Shown: piece after piece, positions 8,172 to 17,037 of the stretch | Layout: each line of letters begins with the position of its first letter | Position numbering within the stretch: position 1 is the stretch's first letter | Origin: Paraburkholderia dilworthii | Lineage (GTDB): Bacteria; Pseudomonadota; Gammaproteobacteria; Burkholderiales; Burkholderiaceae | Length of the DNA stretch: 40,134 nt | Direction: 5' to 3' | Assembly: GCF_000472525.1 (NCBI RefSeq) | Contig: NZ_AWZT01000051.1 | Location: 7,915-48,048 of the forward strand | The notes under the pieces: model-generated | Seen by the model: only the letters and a program-made list of their open reading frames with translations | Told to the model about the DNA's origin: nothing | Databases searched by the model: none | Made by a program: the position numbers and the translations under genes

Positions 8172-8306
8172 GAGTGGCGCTGGCGGTCAATACGCTGTCG
8201 GCTGGCGTGGGGCGACTGCCATCGACCCACGCTGCCTGAGACGCGCCGCGGGATCAGTCGTTGCAGTGACCCGCGGCTCACCCAATAACCAGAGCGCCGC
8301 ACCAAG

Positions 8307-11300
8307 CTACATATTCCGCCGATACTGCCCGCCCACTTCGAAGAGCGCGTGCGTGATCTGCCCGAGCGAGCACACGCGCACCACATCCATCAGCACGGCA
8401 AAAACGTTTTCATCGTCGATCACCGCGCGCTTCAGACGATCCAGCGCGGCAGGCGCGGCGTCGCGATGCCGCGCCTGGAAATCGCGTAGACGTTTTAACT
8501 GGCTTTGCTTTTCTTCTTCGGTGGAACGCGCGAGCGCAATCGGCGGCGGCGCTTCATGCGGATGCGCGCTCACGAACGTGTTCACGCCGACAATCGGATA
8601 CGAGCCGTCATGCTTGCGATGCTCGTACAGCATCGACTCGTCCTGGATGCGCCCGCGCTGATAACCCGTCTCCATTGCGCCCAGCACACCGCCGCGCTCG
8701 GTCAGCCGGTCGAACTCGGCGAGTACTGCTTCTTCGACGAGATCGGTCAGTTCCTCGATTACGAAGCTGCCCTGATTCGGATTCTGATTCTTCGCGAGCC
8801 CCCATTCGCGGTTGATGATCAACTGAATCGCGACCGCGCGGCGGACCGACTCCTCGGTTGGCGTGGTGATCGCTTCGTCGAACGCATTCGTGTGCAGCGA
8901 GTTGCAGTTGTCGTAGATCGCGATCAGCGCCTGGAGCGTCGTGCGGATATCGTTGAAGTCGATCTCCTGCGCGTGCAGGCTGCGGCCCGAGGTCTGCACG
9001 TGATACTTGAGCTTCTGGCTGCGTTCGTTCGCGCCATAGCGCTCGCGCATCGCAATGGCCCACACGCGCCGCGCGACTCGGCCGAGCACCGTGTATTCCG
9101 GGTCCATGCCGTTTGAAAAGAAGAACGACAGGTTCGGCGCGAAGTCGTCAATCGACATGCCGCGCGCCAGATACGCCTCGACATAGGTGAAGCCGTTCGC
9201 GAGCGTATAGGCGAGTTGCGAGATCGGATTCGCGCCGGCCTCGGCGATGTGGTAGCCGGAGATCGACACCGAATAGAAATTACGCACCCCGTGTTCGACA
9301 AAATACGCCTGAATATCGCCCATCACTTTCAGGCTAAACTCGGTCGAAAAAATGCAGGTGTTCTGCCCTTGGTCTTCTTTCAGGATGTCGGCCTGCACTG
9401 TGCCGCGCACATTCTCCAACGCCGCGCGTCGCGTCGCGGCGAGCTCGTCTTCGGTCAGCGCGCGGCTCAGTTGCTGCGCGTGGCGCGCGATCTGCTGATC
9501 GATCGCAACGTTGAAGAACATCGCGAGTAGGGTCGGCGCTGGGCCGTTGATCGTCATCGACACTGATGTTTCCGGCGCGCACAGATCGAAGCCGTCGTAG
9601 AGCGCGTGCATGTCGTCGAGCGTCGCAACCGACACACCGGAGTTGCCCACCTTGCCGTAGATGTCCGGGCGTTCGTGCGGCTCTTCGCCGTAAAGCGTGA
9701 CGGAGTCGAACGCGGTCGAAAGACGCTTGGCCGGCATGCCCTCGGACAGCAGTTTGAAACGCCGGTTGGTGCGCGACGGATCGCCTTCGCCAGCGAACAT
9801 TCGCGTCGGGTCTTCGTTCTCGCGACGGAATTGGAACACGCCTGACGTAAATGGAAAATAGCCCGGCAGATTGTCGAGCATCAGCCAGCGCAGAATTTCG
9901 CCGTGGTCGACGAATTTCGGCAACGCGACTTTGCGAATCCGCGTACCGGACAAAGTCGTGACCGTGAGCGCCGTGCGAAGCTCGCGGTCGCGAATGCGGA
10001 CCACATGGTCATCGCCCGAATAGGCGGCGACGGTTTGCGGCCACGCTTCGAGCAGTTTGCGCTCGTGCTCGCCGAGTGCGGCGCTGCGTTGCTCGATGAG
10101 CGCATCGAGCGCATCGAGCGAGGATTGGGCATCGTGCGAGTCTGCGTTCGCTTGCGCGAGCATGCGGCGGGCTTCGGCGAGTTGCCAGCGCTCGCGCGCA
10201 ATACCCGCTTGCTGCTCGGCCCGCTCGCGGTAAGCGTGGATGGTCTGCGCGATCTCCGCGAGATAGCGCACGCGCGCGGGCGGCACGATCGCATGACGGC
10301 CGCTCGAGAAGCGTAAGTTGGCGGGCACGGACAAACGGCCGCCGCCTGAGCGCAAACCGTGCTTACGGAGCGCTTCGGCGATGTGTTCGTAGAGCGCGGT
10401 CACGCCGTCGTCATTGAAGCGCGAAGCGATCGTGCCGAATACGGGCATCGCATCGGGCGACTTCGCGAACTCGCCGCGGTTGCGCTGCACCTGCTTGGCG
10501 ACATCGCGCAACGCATCGGCCGCGCCTTTGCGGTCAAACTTGTTGATTGCGACGACGTCCGCGAAGTCGAGCATGTCGATCTTCTCCAACTGGCTCGCCG
10601 CGCCGAACTCAGGCGTCATCACATACAGCGATTCGTCGACGAACGGCACGATTGCCGCATCGCCCTGACCGATGCCGGACGTCTCGACGACGATCAGGTC
10701 GAAGCCGGCCGCCTTGCAAAGCATCAGCGCGTCGGGCAGCGCGTCGGAGATTTCGCTCGACGCCTCGCGCGTCGCCATCGAACGCATATAGACGCGCGCA
10801 CCGCCGCCCCAGTCGCCGATCGCGTTCATGCGGATACGATCGCCGAGCAGCGCGCCTCCCGATTTGCGGCGCGATGGGTCGATGGCGAGCACGACGATGG
10901 TCAGCGCGTCGCCGTAATCGAGCCGGAAGCGGCGGATCAGTTCGTCGGTCAGCGACGATTTGCCTGCGCCGCCAGTGCCGGTAATGCCGAGCACGGGAAC
11001 CTGCACTGCCTGCGCCAGAACGGAAAGCTCGTCACGCCGCGACGACGCGACGCCGCCCGCCTCGAAGGCGCTGATCAGTTGAGCGAGCCGGCGGAATACG
11101 AGCGAGGTTGCGTCGTGCGGATTCAAATTGCTGCTTTCGCGCGCATGGTTTTGCGCATTGCCGGGCTCTTCGCCGATGAAGGAGCCAGTGTCGATGCCCA
11201 CACCCGCGCTCTGCCGCGCCGCCAGGTGCCCGCGCGATAACGGTTGCGCGATGAGGCCCGCAATCCATTCATGGACCGCGCCGGCGCGCGTTGCGGCGCT

Positions 11301-11771
11301 CTCGCGCGCCACCGTCGCACAGCGCGCGATCATGTCGTCGATCATGCCTTGCAGGCCAAGCCGCTGACCGTCGTGCGGCGAATAGATTTTCTCGACGCCA
11401 TAGTTTTCCAGTTCGACGACTTCGTCGGGAACGATCACCCCGCCGCCGCCGCCGAACACCTTGATGCGCTCGCCGCCGCGCGCGCGCAGCAGATCGACCA
11501 GGTAGCGGAAGTATTCGTTATGGCCGCCCTGGTAGCTCGACACCGCGACGCCGTCTGCGTCCTCCTGAAGCGCGGCGGTCGCGACTTCATCAACGGAACG
11601 GTTGTGGCCTAGATGGATGACCTCGACGCCGCTCGCTTGCAGGATGCGGCGCATGATGTTGATCGATGCATCGTGGCCGTCGAACAGGGCCGCAGCGGTG
11701 ACGAAGCGCAAGCGCCGGCCCGCGGGCAGCTCGTGGCTGGCGGCGCGTTGTGGCGTGGACAGGTCGGTCAT
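8307..11771 (-). CDS. icmF: Fused isobutyryl-CoA mutase (IcmF)
   Basis: This 1154-residue protein fuses the B12-dependent mutase with its G-protein chaperone and interconverts isobutyryl-CoA and n-butyryl-CoA. Domain order is diagnostic. The N-terminal adenosylcobalamin-binding domain (about 22-150) has the DGHD lower-ligand motif and later KVFGGGGG. A MeaB-like GTPase follows, with Walker A TGTGGAGKSS near 261-270, then a linker. The large mutase domain runs from about 590 to the end, with FPFTSGVFQF and MFAGEGDPSRTNRRF. Plain methylmalonyl-CoA mutases lack the inserted GTPase. The ATG follows a GGGGGAG ribosome-binding site. A LysR gene lies 81 bp upstream on the same strand. Some IcmF proteins also act on pivalyl-CoA; this cannot be judged here. 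Confidence 0.93.
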   Translation of the reverse strand: MTDLSTPQRAASHELPAGRRLRFVTAAALFDGHDASINIMRRILQASGVEVIHLGHNRSVDEVATAALQEDADGVAVSSYQGGHNEYFRYLVDLLRARGGERIKVFGGGGGVIVPDEVVELENYGVEKIYSPHDGQRLGLQGMIDDMIARCATVARESAATRAGAVHEWIAGLIAQPLSRGHLAARQSAGVGIDTGSFIGEEPGNAQNHARESSNLNPHDATSLVFRRLAQLISAFEAGGVASSRRDELSVLAQAVQVPVLGITGTGGAGKSSLTDELIRRFRLDYGDALTIVVLAIDPSRRKSGGALLGDRIRMNAIGDWGGGARVYMRSMATREASSEISDALPDALMLCKAAGFDLIVVETSGIGQGDAAIVPFVDESLYVMTPEFGAASQLEKIDMLDFADVVAINKFDRKGAADALRDVAKQVQRNRGEFAKSPDAMPVFGTIASRFNDDGVTALYEHIAEALRKHGLRSGGGRLSVPANLRFSSGRHAIVPPARVRYLAEIAQTIHAYRERAEQQAGIARERWQLAEARRMLAQANADSHDAQSSLDALDALIEQRSAALGEHERKLLEAWPQTVAAYSGDDHVVRIRDRELRTALTVTTLSGTRIRKVALPKFVDHGEILRWLMLDNLPGYFPFTSGVFQFRRENEDPTRMFAGEGDPSRTNRRFKLLSEGMPAKRLSTAFDSVTLYGEEPHERPDIYGKVGNSGVSVATLDDMHALYDGFDLCAPETSVSMTINGPAPTLLAMFFNVAIDQQIARHAQQLSRALTEDELAATRRAALENVRGTVQADILKEDQGQNTCIFSTEFSLKVMGDIQAYFVEHGVRNFYSVSISGYHIAEAGANPISQLAYTLANGFTYVEAYLARGMSIDDFAPNLSFFFSNGMDPEYTVLGRVARRVWAIAMRERYGANERSQKLKYHVQTSGRSLHAQEIDFNDIRTTLQALIAIYDNCNSLHTNAFDEAITTPTEESVRRAVAIQLIINREWGLAKNQNPNQGSFVIEELTDLVEEAVLAEFDRLTERGGVLGAMETGYQRGRIQDESMLYEHRKHDGSYPIVGVNTFVSAHPHEAPPPIALARSTEEEKQSQLKRLRDFQARHRDAAPAALDRLKRAVIDDENVFAVLMDVVRVCSLGQITHALFEVGGQYRRNM

Positions 11772-11852
11772 GTCTCCCCCAGATCGTTACGCTGTTCGCG
11801 TGTATGGGTGCTGCCAACCAGTATAGCGAAACGGGTCGCGGCGGCCTGGCGG

Positions 11853-12788
11853 CTAACGCACGGCCAGCGCCTTGATCTGTTCGAGCGACGGCCACAGCGA
11901 TTCGTTCGCGAACCGGTCGGCGAGGAAGTCCACGAACGAACGCACTTTCGCCGACAGATGGCGCCGGCTCGCGTACACCACATGAATCGGCAGCTCGCGC
12001 GGCGGCACTTCATCGACGAGCACCGGCACGAGACGCCCCTCGGCCAGATCGGCGCCGATCACCTCGGTGCCGAGCAGCGCGATGCCCGCGCCATGCAGCA
12101 CCATTACGCGTTGCGCCTCGAGATGATTGACGATCAGATTGCCCGACAGCCGCACGCGCGCGGCTTCACCCGTGGCTTGCAGGACGTCGATGGCCGACAC
12201 GCCCGTGTATTGCAAAAAGTTGTGGCGCGCGAGATCGGCAGCCGTCTTCGGAGTGCCGCGCCGGCGCAAATAGTCCGGCGACGCGCACAGCAGCAGATGC
12301 GCCATTGCGATCTGCCGTGCGATCAGCGACGACGACTTGAGCCCGCTCGGGGAAGCGCGGATCGCAACGTCGAAGCCTTCGTCGATCAGCTCGACCACGC
12401 GGTCCGACAACGTGATGTCGACGGTAACTTGCGGATACTGCGCCGCGTAGTCGGCGACCGCGGCCATCACGTGACTCAGCCCGAATGCCGATAGCGACGA
12501 CACTCGCAAGCGCCCTTGCGGCACGACGCTGGCCGCGCCGACAACCTGCTCTGCTTCTTCGAGCTCGGTGAGCACCTGGCTCAGGCGCTCGTAGTATTCG
12601 CGGCCCGCTTCGGTCGGCGCAACACGGCGCGTCGTGCGGTTCAGCAAGCGCGCGCCGAGTTGTTGTTCGAGATGCATGACATGCTTGCTCGCCATCGCCG
12701 CCGACATTTCCATCCGTTCAGCCGCGCCGACGAAGCTGCCTACTTCGACCACCTGGCGGAACACTTTCATGCTGACGAGGGTGTCCAT
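11853..12788 (-). CDS. LysR-family transcriptional regulator
   Basis: The 311-residue product has the LysR winged helix-turn-helix at the N-terminus (MKVFRQVVEVGSFVGAAERM, then SKHVMHLEQQLGARLLNRTT). Its effector domain begins near residue 90 (GRLRVSSLSAFG). The subgroup resembles CrgA/DsdC-like regulators that start with MDTLVSMKVF. It lies 81 bp upstream of icmF on the same strand, so it may be co-transcribed with icmF or control it. The porin gene's terminator lies just upstream of its start, so it is a separate unit from the porin. Confidence 0.89.
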   Translation of the reverse strand: MDTLVSMKVFRQVVEVGSFVGAAERMEMSAAMASKHVMHLEQQLGARLLNRTTRRVAPTEAGREYYERLSQVLTELEEAEQVVGAASVVPQGRLRVSSLSAFGLSHVMAAVADYAAQYPQVTVDITLSDRVVELIDEGFDVAIRASPSGLKSSSLIARQIAMAHLLLCASPDYLRRRGTPKTAADLARHNFLQYTGVSAIDVLQATGEAARVRLSGNLIVNHLEAQRVMVLHGAGIALLGTEVIGADLAEGRLVPVLVDEVPPRELPIHVVYASRRHLSAKVRSFVDFLADRFANESLWPSLEQIKALAVR

Positions 12789-12874
12789 CCGAATCGCTCG
12801 CTCGAGGAATTAATCGGCGTCATTTTGCACGGTTTATCAAGAGCCGGTGGGGAAAGGCTCTGGCCGAATGCTCA

Positions 12875-12914
12875 GAAAAGACAAAGCCCACGTTCCGTGA
12901 GGAAGCGGGCTTTG
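12875..12914 (-). terminator. Rho-independent terminator of the porin gene
   Basis: CAAAGCCC (12882-12889) and GGGCTTTG (12907-12914) form a perfect 8-bp stem, with an inner TTCC/GGAA pairing. On the minus strand it is followed by a U-rich tail (TCTTTTC). It lies about 70 bases downstream of the porin stop and before the LysR gene. Confidence 0.75.
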
Positions 12915-12986
12915 GAGGTTGTGGCCATGCGGCCGGCTCGCGGCAGTCGCGCCGCGCGCGGGCCAGTTCAGCCGACGCTGCGACGC

Positions 12987-14072
12987 CTAGAACTTCGCGC
13001 GCAAGCCGACGCCGTATGTGTTGCCGCTCGACTGGCTGCTGATGTGGTCGTACAGGTAAGCCGCGTAGACGTCAGTGCGCTTGGACAGCGGGTAGTCGTA
13101 GCCGATCGCCGCGGTCTGGCGCGTCTGGTCGAAGCCGCCGCCGTCGCGCGAGTAAGCGTACGACGCCATCACCGTTCCCGGCCCCGCGGGCACCGACACG
13201 CCGCCCTGCGCGGTGTTCACGTGCCAGCTCGTCAGCGTCTGGTCGTTATGGGTGTACATGTACTGGCCGAACAGCTTCACGTACTTAAGGTCGTACGAGA
13301 CGCCGACTTGCGCAACGCTCTGCGCCTTCAGGCCCGGCACGCCCGACGAATCGAAGCTGCCCAGATCGCCCGGCGTGTTATTGAAGTTCACGTACTGATA
13401 AACCGCGGTCGCGGCAAACGGGCCGTGGAAGTACAGCACCTGGCCGCTCCACTTCTTCGCACCGTTCTGCGTCGTGTTGCCAAGCGCGTACATCGCGCTC
13501 GCCGACAAACCATTGAAGTTCGGCGACTGATACTGAACCGCGTTATTCCAACCGGAGTCGCCGGTCACGCCCTGATCGGTCGAGTAAGTCGGGAACGTGC
13601 CGAGCCCGAGATACACGTGGTAGACCATCGGCGAAAAGACGTACGAGTCGATGAACGGGTTGAACAGAATCGTCGACACGAACAGTTCGGTGGTCAGACG
13701 GCCCGCCGTAACGGTGCCATACGGCGATTCGATGCCGACATAGGCATTGCGCGAGAACGTCGTATCGCCGGTGAAGCGGCCGTACTGCCCGTTTTGCGCG
13801 CGGAAAAAGCCTTCTAGCGTGAAGATCGCCTTGTAGCCGTTGCCCAGATCCTCAGCCCCTTTCAAACCCCAGTACGACGTCGACATTCCGCCGCCGGACA
13901 CCTGCACCGCAGTCTTGCCGCCGGGGAATTTCTGCGCGCCGACCCATTCGTCCACCTGACCGTAGAGCTGCACGCTCGATTGCGCGAAGGCCGACGATGC
14001 ACCGGCCAGCAAAGCGGCACATGCGGTTGCCTTGAGGGTGGTCTTCAGCACACAGCTGATGTTTGTTTTCAT
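12987..14072 (-). CDS. Gram-negative trimeric porin
   Basis: This 361-residue outer-membrane general porin is of the beta-proteobacterial porin family and forms a diffusion channel for small solutes. A Sec signal peptide is clear: a KTTLKATACAALLAGASSA core ending in AFA with cleavage before QSS. The mature protein opens with SSVQLYGQVDEW and ends in the outer-membrane signature terminal Phe (GLRAKF). Alternating aromatic beta-strands run throughout. The ATG at 14072 has a GGAG ribosome-binding site. The frame stays open 109 codons upstream, but that extension would bury the signal peptide. Its own terminator lies at 12875-12914. Confidence 0.92.
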   Translation of the reverse strand: MKTNISCVLKTTLKATACAALLAGASSAFAQSSVQLYGQVDEWVGAQKFPGGKTAVQVSGGGMSTSYWGLKGAEDLGNGYKAIFTLEGFFRAQNGQYGRFTGDTTFSRNAYVGIESPYGTVTAGRLTTELFVSTILFNPFIDSYVFSPMVYHVYLGLGTFPTYSTDQGVTGDSGWNNAVQYQSPNFNGLSASAMYALGNTTQNGAKKWSGQVLYFHGPFAATAVYQYVNFNNTPGDLGSFDSSGVPGLKAQSVAQVGVSYDLKYVKLFGQYMYTHNDQTLTSWHVNTAQGGVSVPAGPGTVMASYAYSRDGGGFDQTRQTAAIGYDYPLSKRTDVYAAYLYDHISSQSSGNTYGVGLRAKF

Positions 14073-14633
14073 GGATTCTCCAGTCTTTGTCAAAAGGGTT
14101 TGGCTATGCGAAAGGGCAAGCTCGCGCGAACCATTGTTGTCGTCCGTTCGATCGTCGAGCCAATCTGGGCGGGACCATCTTTGCGGACCATTTTTATAAA
14201 CAAAAATATCGCTGGTTATTGCCGGTATATCGGTCCGATTAGTTTTGTCGCTTATCGTCCTGCTAAAGACCTTCGCGCGCGCGTGCTCGCGGTGCCGCAG
14301 CAGAGGCCACGGCTCGCGCGAAGCAGCGCTCGACATGCGCCAGCCCGTCAACAACGCTTCAAATGACATGCCGATGACGCGCCGCCGCATAAACGCCAAA
14401 TTTGACGACGGGATGCGGTCCGCTGCCGAGTGTTTTCAAAAAAGTGTGGCGTCGAAACGTCAGATTGCGCGCGTGCTGTTGAAGCGAGGCGAACTGTAAT
14501 GCGCTCACCAAGCTGATTGAAAGGCGAGGAAATGAAGACGCTGTGAGCAACCGGCGTTGTGAGGTATGAGGCGCAAGCGGAAAACGCCGCGCCGGATCCG
14601 GCTAAAGCTCGTTGAAGTCGGGTCTAGCCGAAG
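14073..14633. other. Intergenic region upstream of the porin gene (561 bp)
   Basis: This gap should carry the porin promoter and leader. It has an A/T-rich patch at about 14189-14206 with a short ATTTTT/AAAAAT inverted repeat. Near the other end is a perfect 12-bp palindrome, GCCGGATCCGGC (14591-14602). I could not fix a convincing -35/-10 pair and see no supportable gene. Confidence 0.5.
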
Positions 14634-15077
14634 TTAGTTCCGGTACGGTGAATTATCGGGCGGGCGGCCGTCGTCTGCTTGGCGCTGGATCGCGCGCAGT
14701 GCACCGCGTTCTTCGTTGTAGCGCGCGACGTCGGCGCGAATCGAGCCCGAGCGAACCGGCGCGTTGGACTGCGGTCGCTGTCCGGGCCGCGACTCGGCAC
14801 TGACGGGCGTAATCACACCGGCATAGGGAATACCGCCGCGGCCTTCGCCTGGATAAGCGCCCGGTCCGGCAACACGGCGGATGCTCAGGGTCGAAGCGCC
14901 CGAGCGGCCGAGCTCGCGATTAATGTCGCGGTTGACGTAGTTGCCGTGACCAAAACTGTCCGCGGCAAATTTCACGACGCCTTGCGGCATGCCTGGCCCT
15001 TTCGCATAGGCGAACGAGCACAGCACGACGATAGCCGCGCCCCACGCCCAGTGCTTCGTTCTCGACAACCCGTCCAC
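14634..15077 (-). CDS. Small exported protein of unknown function
   Basis: I do not recognise this protein. Starting at the GTG at 15077 gives 147 residues beginning with a good Sec signal peptide: a basic stretch SRTKHW, a hydrophobic core WGAAIVVLCSF, then AYA before KGPG. The mature part is hydrophilic and rich in Gly, Arg and Ser, with segments VKFAADSFGHGNYVNRDINR and RADVARYNEERGALRAIQRQ, and lacks cysteines. The frame remains open upstream to a TTG at 15239. That start would add about 54 residues and place the hydrophobic stretch internally, so the start is uncertain. It is probably periplasmic or envelope-associated. It has no operon partner. Confidence 0.55.
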   Translation of the reverse strand: MDGLSRTKHWAWGAAIVVLCSFAYAKGPGMPQGVVKFAADSFGHGNYVNRDINRELGRSGASTLSIRRVAGPGAYPGEGRGGIPYAGVITPVSAESRPGQRPQSNAPVRSGSIRADVARYNEERGALRAIQRQADDGRPPDNSPYRN

Positions 15078-15646
15078 CAGTGACTCACTTGCCCGAAGAC
15101 TTGCCTGAAGCCCACCGTTCGAGCTGCGATGGACTTGTTGTGGGACTGGCGCGGGCGCTGCGGACACGTCGCGGCGCGGGGCATCCCGATGGCCTTTGAA
15201 ACGGTAATTTATGGTCGCCCGCAATGGGTGTCGAGCCAAAAAGTGTTAGGCCCTTCCCGCTGTTGTAACACCTTGTTACTGCGACGTTTTTCTACGACAT
15301 AAGCCTTGCGGAAACGGCCTGGAACCGGTGATCCATTGAGGCTTGCCGCGTTCGCGAAACATGGAGCGACCCAAGTGATGGGTGCTCTGTTTCGCGCGGC
15401 GTTTACCCGACCGCTGCGAGGCACCGATGTGCAACCTCGCGAGCCAGCCCACTGCTTGATGACGCGCCTCGGAGTCTGTCCACTGGCATCGAATGCAATC
15501 GAATCATTAATCAATTCGGCAAATGAATTTGCGTTTTCAATCGGTCTGGATGGACAATAAGGGTTTTCCATAGCGCGAAAAACGACGCGGCGCTTCGCGC
15601 ACGCGCCTTGCGTGCAGTCCTGCGCTACCGATTTCGAGAACCCGAC
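15078..15646. other. Intergenic region with a strong stem-loop (569 bp)
   Basis: This divergent gap separates the exported protein from the transporter gene. It contains the long hairpin at 15353-15396 and a short palindrome, GCAAAT-GA-ATTTGC (15519-15532), in an A/T-rich patch that may hold the transporter promoter. Open frames exist on both strands (15306-15560 and 15209-15571), but neither has a recognisable motif or a clear ribosome-binding site, so I do not call them genes. Confidence 0.5.
15353..15396. repeat. Long imperfect stem-loop, possible structured RNA or small palindromic element
   Basis: CGCGAAACA (15353-15361) pairs with TGTTTCGCG (15388-15396). GAGC (15364-15367) pairs with GCTC (15384-15387), and ACCCA (15369-15373) with TGGGT (15379-15383). 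That gives 18 base pairs, two small bulges and a 5-base loop. An outer GCCG/CGGC pair can extend it. There is no T-run, so it is not a standard terminator. Confidence 0.6.
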
Positions 15647-16672
15647 ATGGCCCGCCCGAAACTGCTTCCCGACAACTTCACTCTTTGCCTCGTCGGCACG
15701 GTGATACTCGCCAGCCTGCTCCCGGTTCGCGGGCAGGCCGCCGTGGGGTTCGACTGGGTGACGAACGTCGCGGTCGGGCTGCTGTTCTTCCTACACGGCG
15801 CGAAGCTTTCGAGGGAAGCGATTGTTGCTGGCGCGACGCATTGGCGTCTGCATGTGGTCGTACTGCTCAGCACGTTCGCGCTGTTTCCGCTGCTCGGCCT
15901 CGCGCTTAAACCGCTCCTTTCGCCACTTGTCACGCCTGCGCTCTATGCCGGCATCCTCTTCCTCTGCACGTTGCCGTCGACGGTTCAGTCCTCTATCGCG
16001 TTCACGTCCATTGCCAAAGGCAACGTGCCGGCCGCGGTTTGCAGCGCGTCGGCCTCCAGCCTGCTCGGTATCTTCATCACGCCCGCACTCGTCAGCGTCC
16101 TCGTCACGAATCAGGCGGCGGGCGGTAGCTCCCCCTGGCACACCGTGGGCAATATCGTGCTGCAATTGCTGGTGCCGTTCGTCGCGGGACAACTGCTGCG
16201 CCCGCTGATTGGCAAGTGGATCGACCGGCATCGCGGCGTGCTGAAGTTCGTTGATCAGGGCTCCATTCTGCTGGTGGTGTACGGCGCCTTCAGCGAGTCC
16301 GTGACCGAGGGCTTGTGGCATCAGATCCCGCTCTCCGCGCTGGGCGGCGTGCTGCTCATCAGCGCGGTGCTGCTCGCGCTCGCGCTGGGCATGACGATTC
16401 TGGTGAGCAAGCGGCTCGGCTTCAGCCGCGCTGACCAGATCACCATTATCTTTTGCGGCTCCAAGAAGAGTCTTGCCGCCGGCGTGCCGATGGCCAAGGT
16501 CATCTTTGCCTCGCAGGCGGTCGGCGCTGTCGTTCTCCCGCTGATGCTGTTCCACCAGATCCAGCTGATGGTGTGCGCCGCGCTCGCGCAGCGTTGGGGC
16601 GCTCGCGACACCAGTGGCGAAACTCGCGTCGCCTCGCGCGAGCGAACCGCCGCTGCCGTCGCTCGCCGTTGA
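15647..16672 (+). CDS. Bile acid:sodium symporter-like transporter (SBF-like family)
   Basis: This 341-residue inner-membrane protein has about nine to ten hydrophobic helices. It opens with RPKLLPDNFTLCLVGTVILA and includes GLLFFLHGAKLSREAI, LCTLPSTVQSSIAFTSIAKG and FCGSKKSLAAGVPMAKVIF. These segments are typical of the SBF-like (YfeH) branch of the bile acid:sodium symporter superfamily. The natural substrate of this branch is not established; bile acids are unlikely in this organism. The ATG at 15647 gives the family-typical start; an in-frame GTG/ATG-type start at 15608 would add 13 non-hydrophobic residues. A terminator at 16731-16755 follows, so the gene is monocistronic. Confidence 0.85.
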   Translation: MARPKLLPDNFTLCLVGTVILASLLPVRGQAAVGFDWVTNVAVGLLFFLHGAKLSREAIVAGATHWRLHVVVLLSTFALFPLLGLALKPLLSPLVTPALYAGILFLCTLPSTVQSSIAFTSIAKGNVPAAVCSASASSLLGIFITPALVSVLVTNQAAGGSSPWHTVGNIVLQLLVPFVAGQLLRPLIGKWIDRHRGVLKFVDQGSILLVVYGAFSESVTEGLWHQIPLSALGGVLLISAVLLALALGMTILVSKRLGFSRADQITIIFCGSKKSLAAGVPMAKVIFASQAVGAVVLPLMLFHQIQLMVCAALAQRWGARDTSGETRVASRERTAAAVARR

Positions 16673-16730
16673 ATACGCGCGCAATGCAAATAGGACATTC
16701 ATAAGCGCCCTCCCTGAGCGTCGTTTTCGA

Positions 16731-16755
16731 AAAGCCGCCTTGCGCGGCTTTTTGT
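16731..16755 (+). terminator. Rho-independent terminator of the SBF-like transporter gene
   Basis: AAAGCCGC (16731-16738) and GCGGCTTT (16744-16751) form a perfect 8-bp stem with a 5-base loop, running directly into TTTTT. It lies about 60 bases after the transporter stop codon. Confidence 0.85.
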
Positions 16756-16811
16756 TATTTCACGCTCATACGCGACGGTTGTCGCCTCGGCCGGATGGCA
16801 TAGGCAGATTC

Positions 16812-16888
16812 CTGGTCAACCCCTGGTCGGCTTCTGGTCGGCTTCTGGTCGGCTTCTGGCCGGCTTCTGGTCGACTTCCGGCCAACTC
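16812..16888. repeat. Seven tandem copies of an 11-bp repeat
   Basis: Seven head-to-tail 11-base units fill 16812-16888 with consensus CTGGTCGGCTT. Three central copies are identical and the outer ones differ at one to several bases. An 11-base period equals about one helical turn and shifts reading frame each copy, so it is not a coding repeat. The rest of the 365-base gap (16673-17037) holds the upstream terminator and the leader of the EAL gene; I see no gene in it. Confidence 0.85.
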
Positions 16889-17037
16889 CTCCTAGCGCCC
16901 CACAACCGTCAGAAAACCGCGCGCGAAGACTCGCCCAGCCGAACGCACCACTCCAGTGCAACGCGTCACCAAAAGTTCACTTAATTCTCCGCACCGCAGG
17001 TCGATAAGCCGAAGGTCCATCGCTACGCGTACCTGCC

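Noticed and set aside
12516..13817. Long open frame (433 codons) on the plus strand opposite the LysR and porin genes
   Set aside because: It is antisense to two clear genes and is Arg/Val/His-rich, the usual result of reading GC-rich codons backwards. It has no domain motif.
14591..14602. Perfect palindrome GCCGGATCCGGC near the end of the small exported-protein gene
   Set aside because: It has no loop or T-run for a terminator, and 12-base GC palindromes occur by chance in such DNA.
15209..15571. Overlapping open frames on both strands in the gap before the SBF-like gene
   Set aside because: No ribosome-binding site, no motif, and the hairpin at 15353-15396 lies inside both, so non-coding structure is the better explanation.
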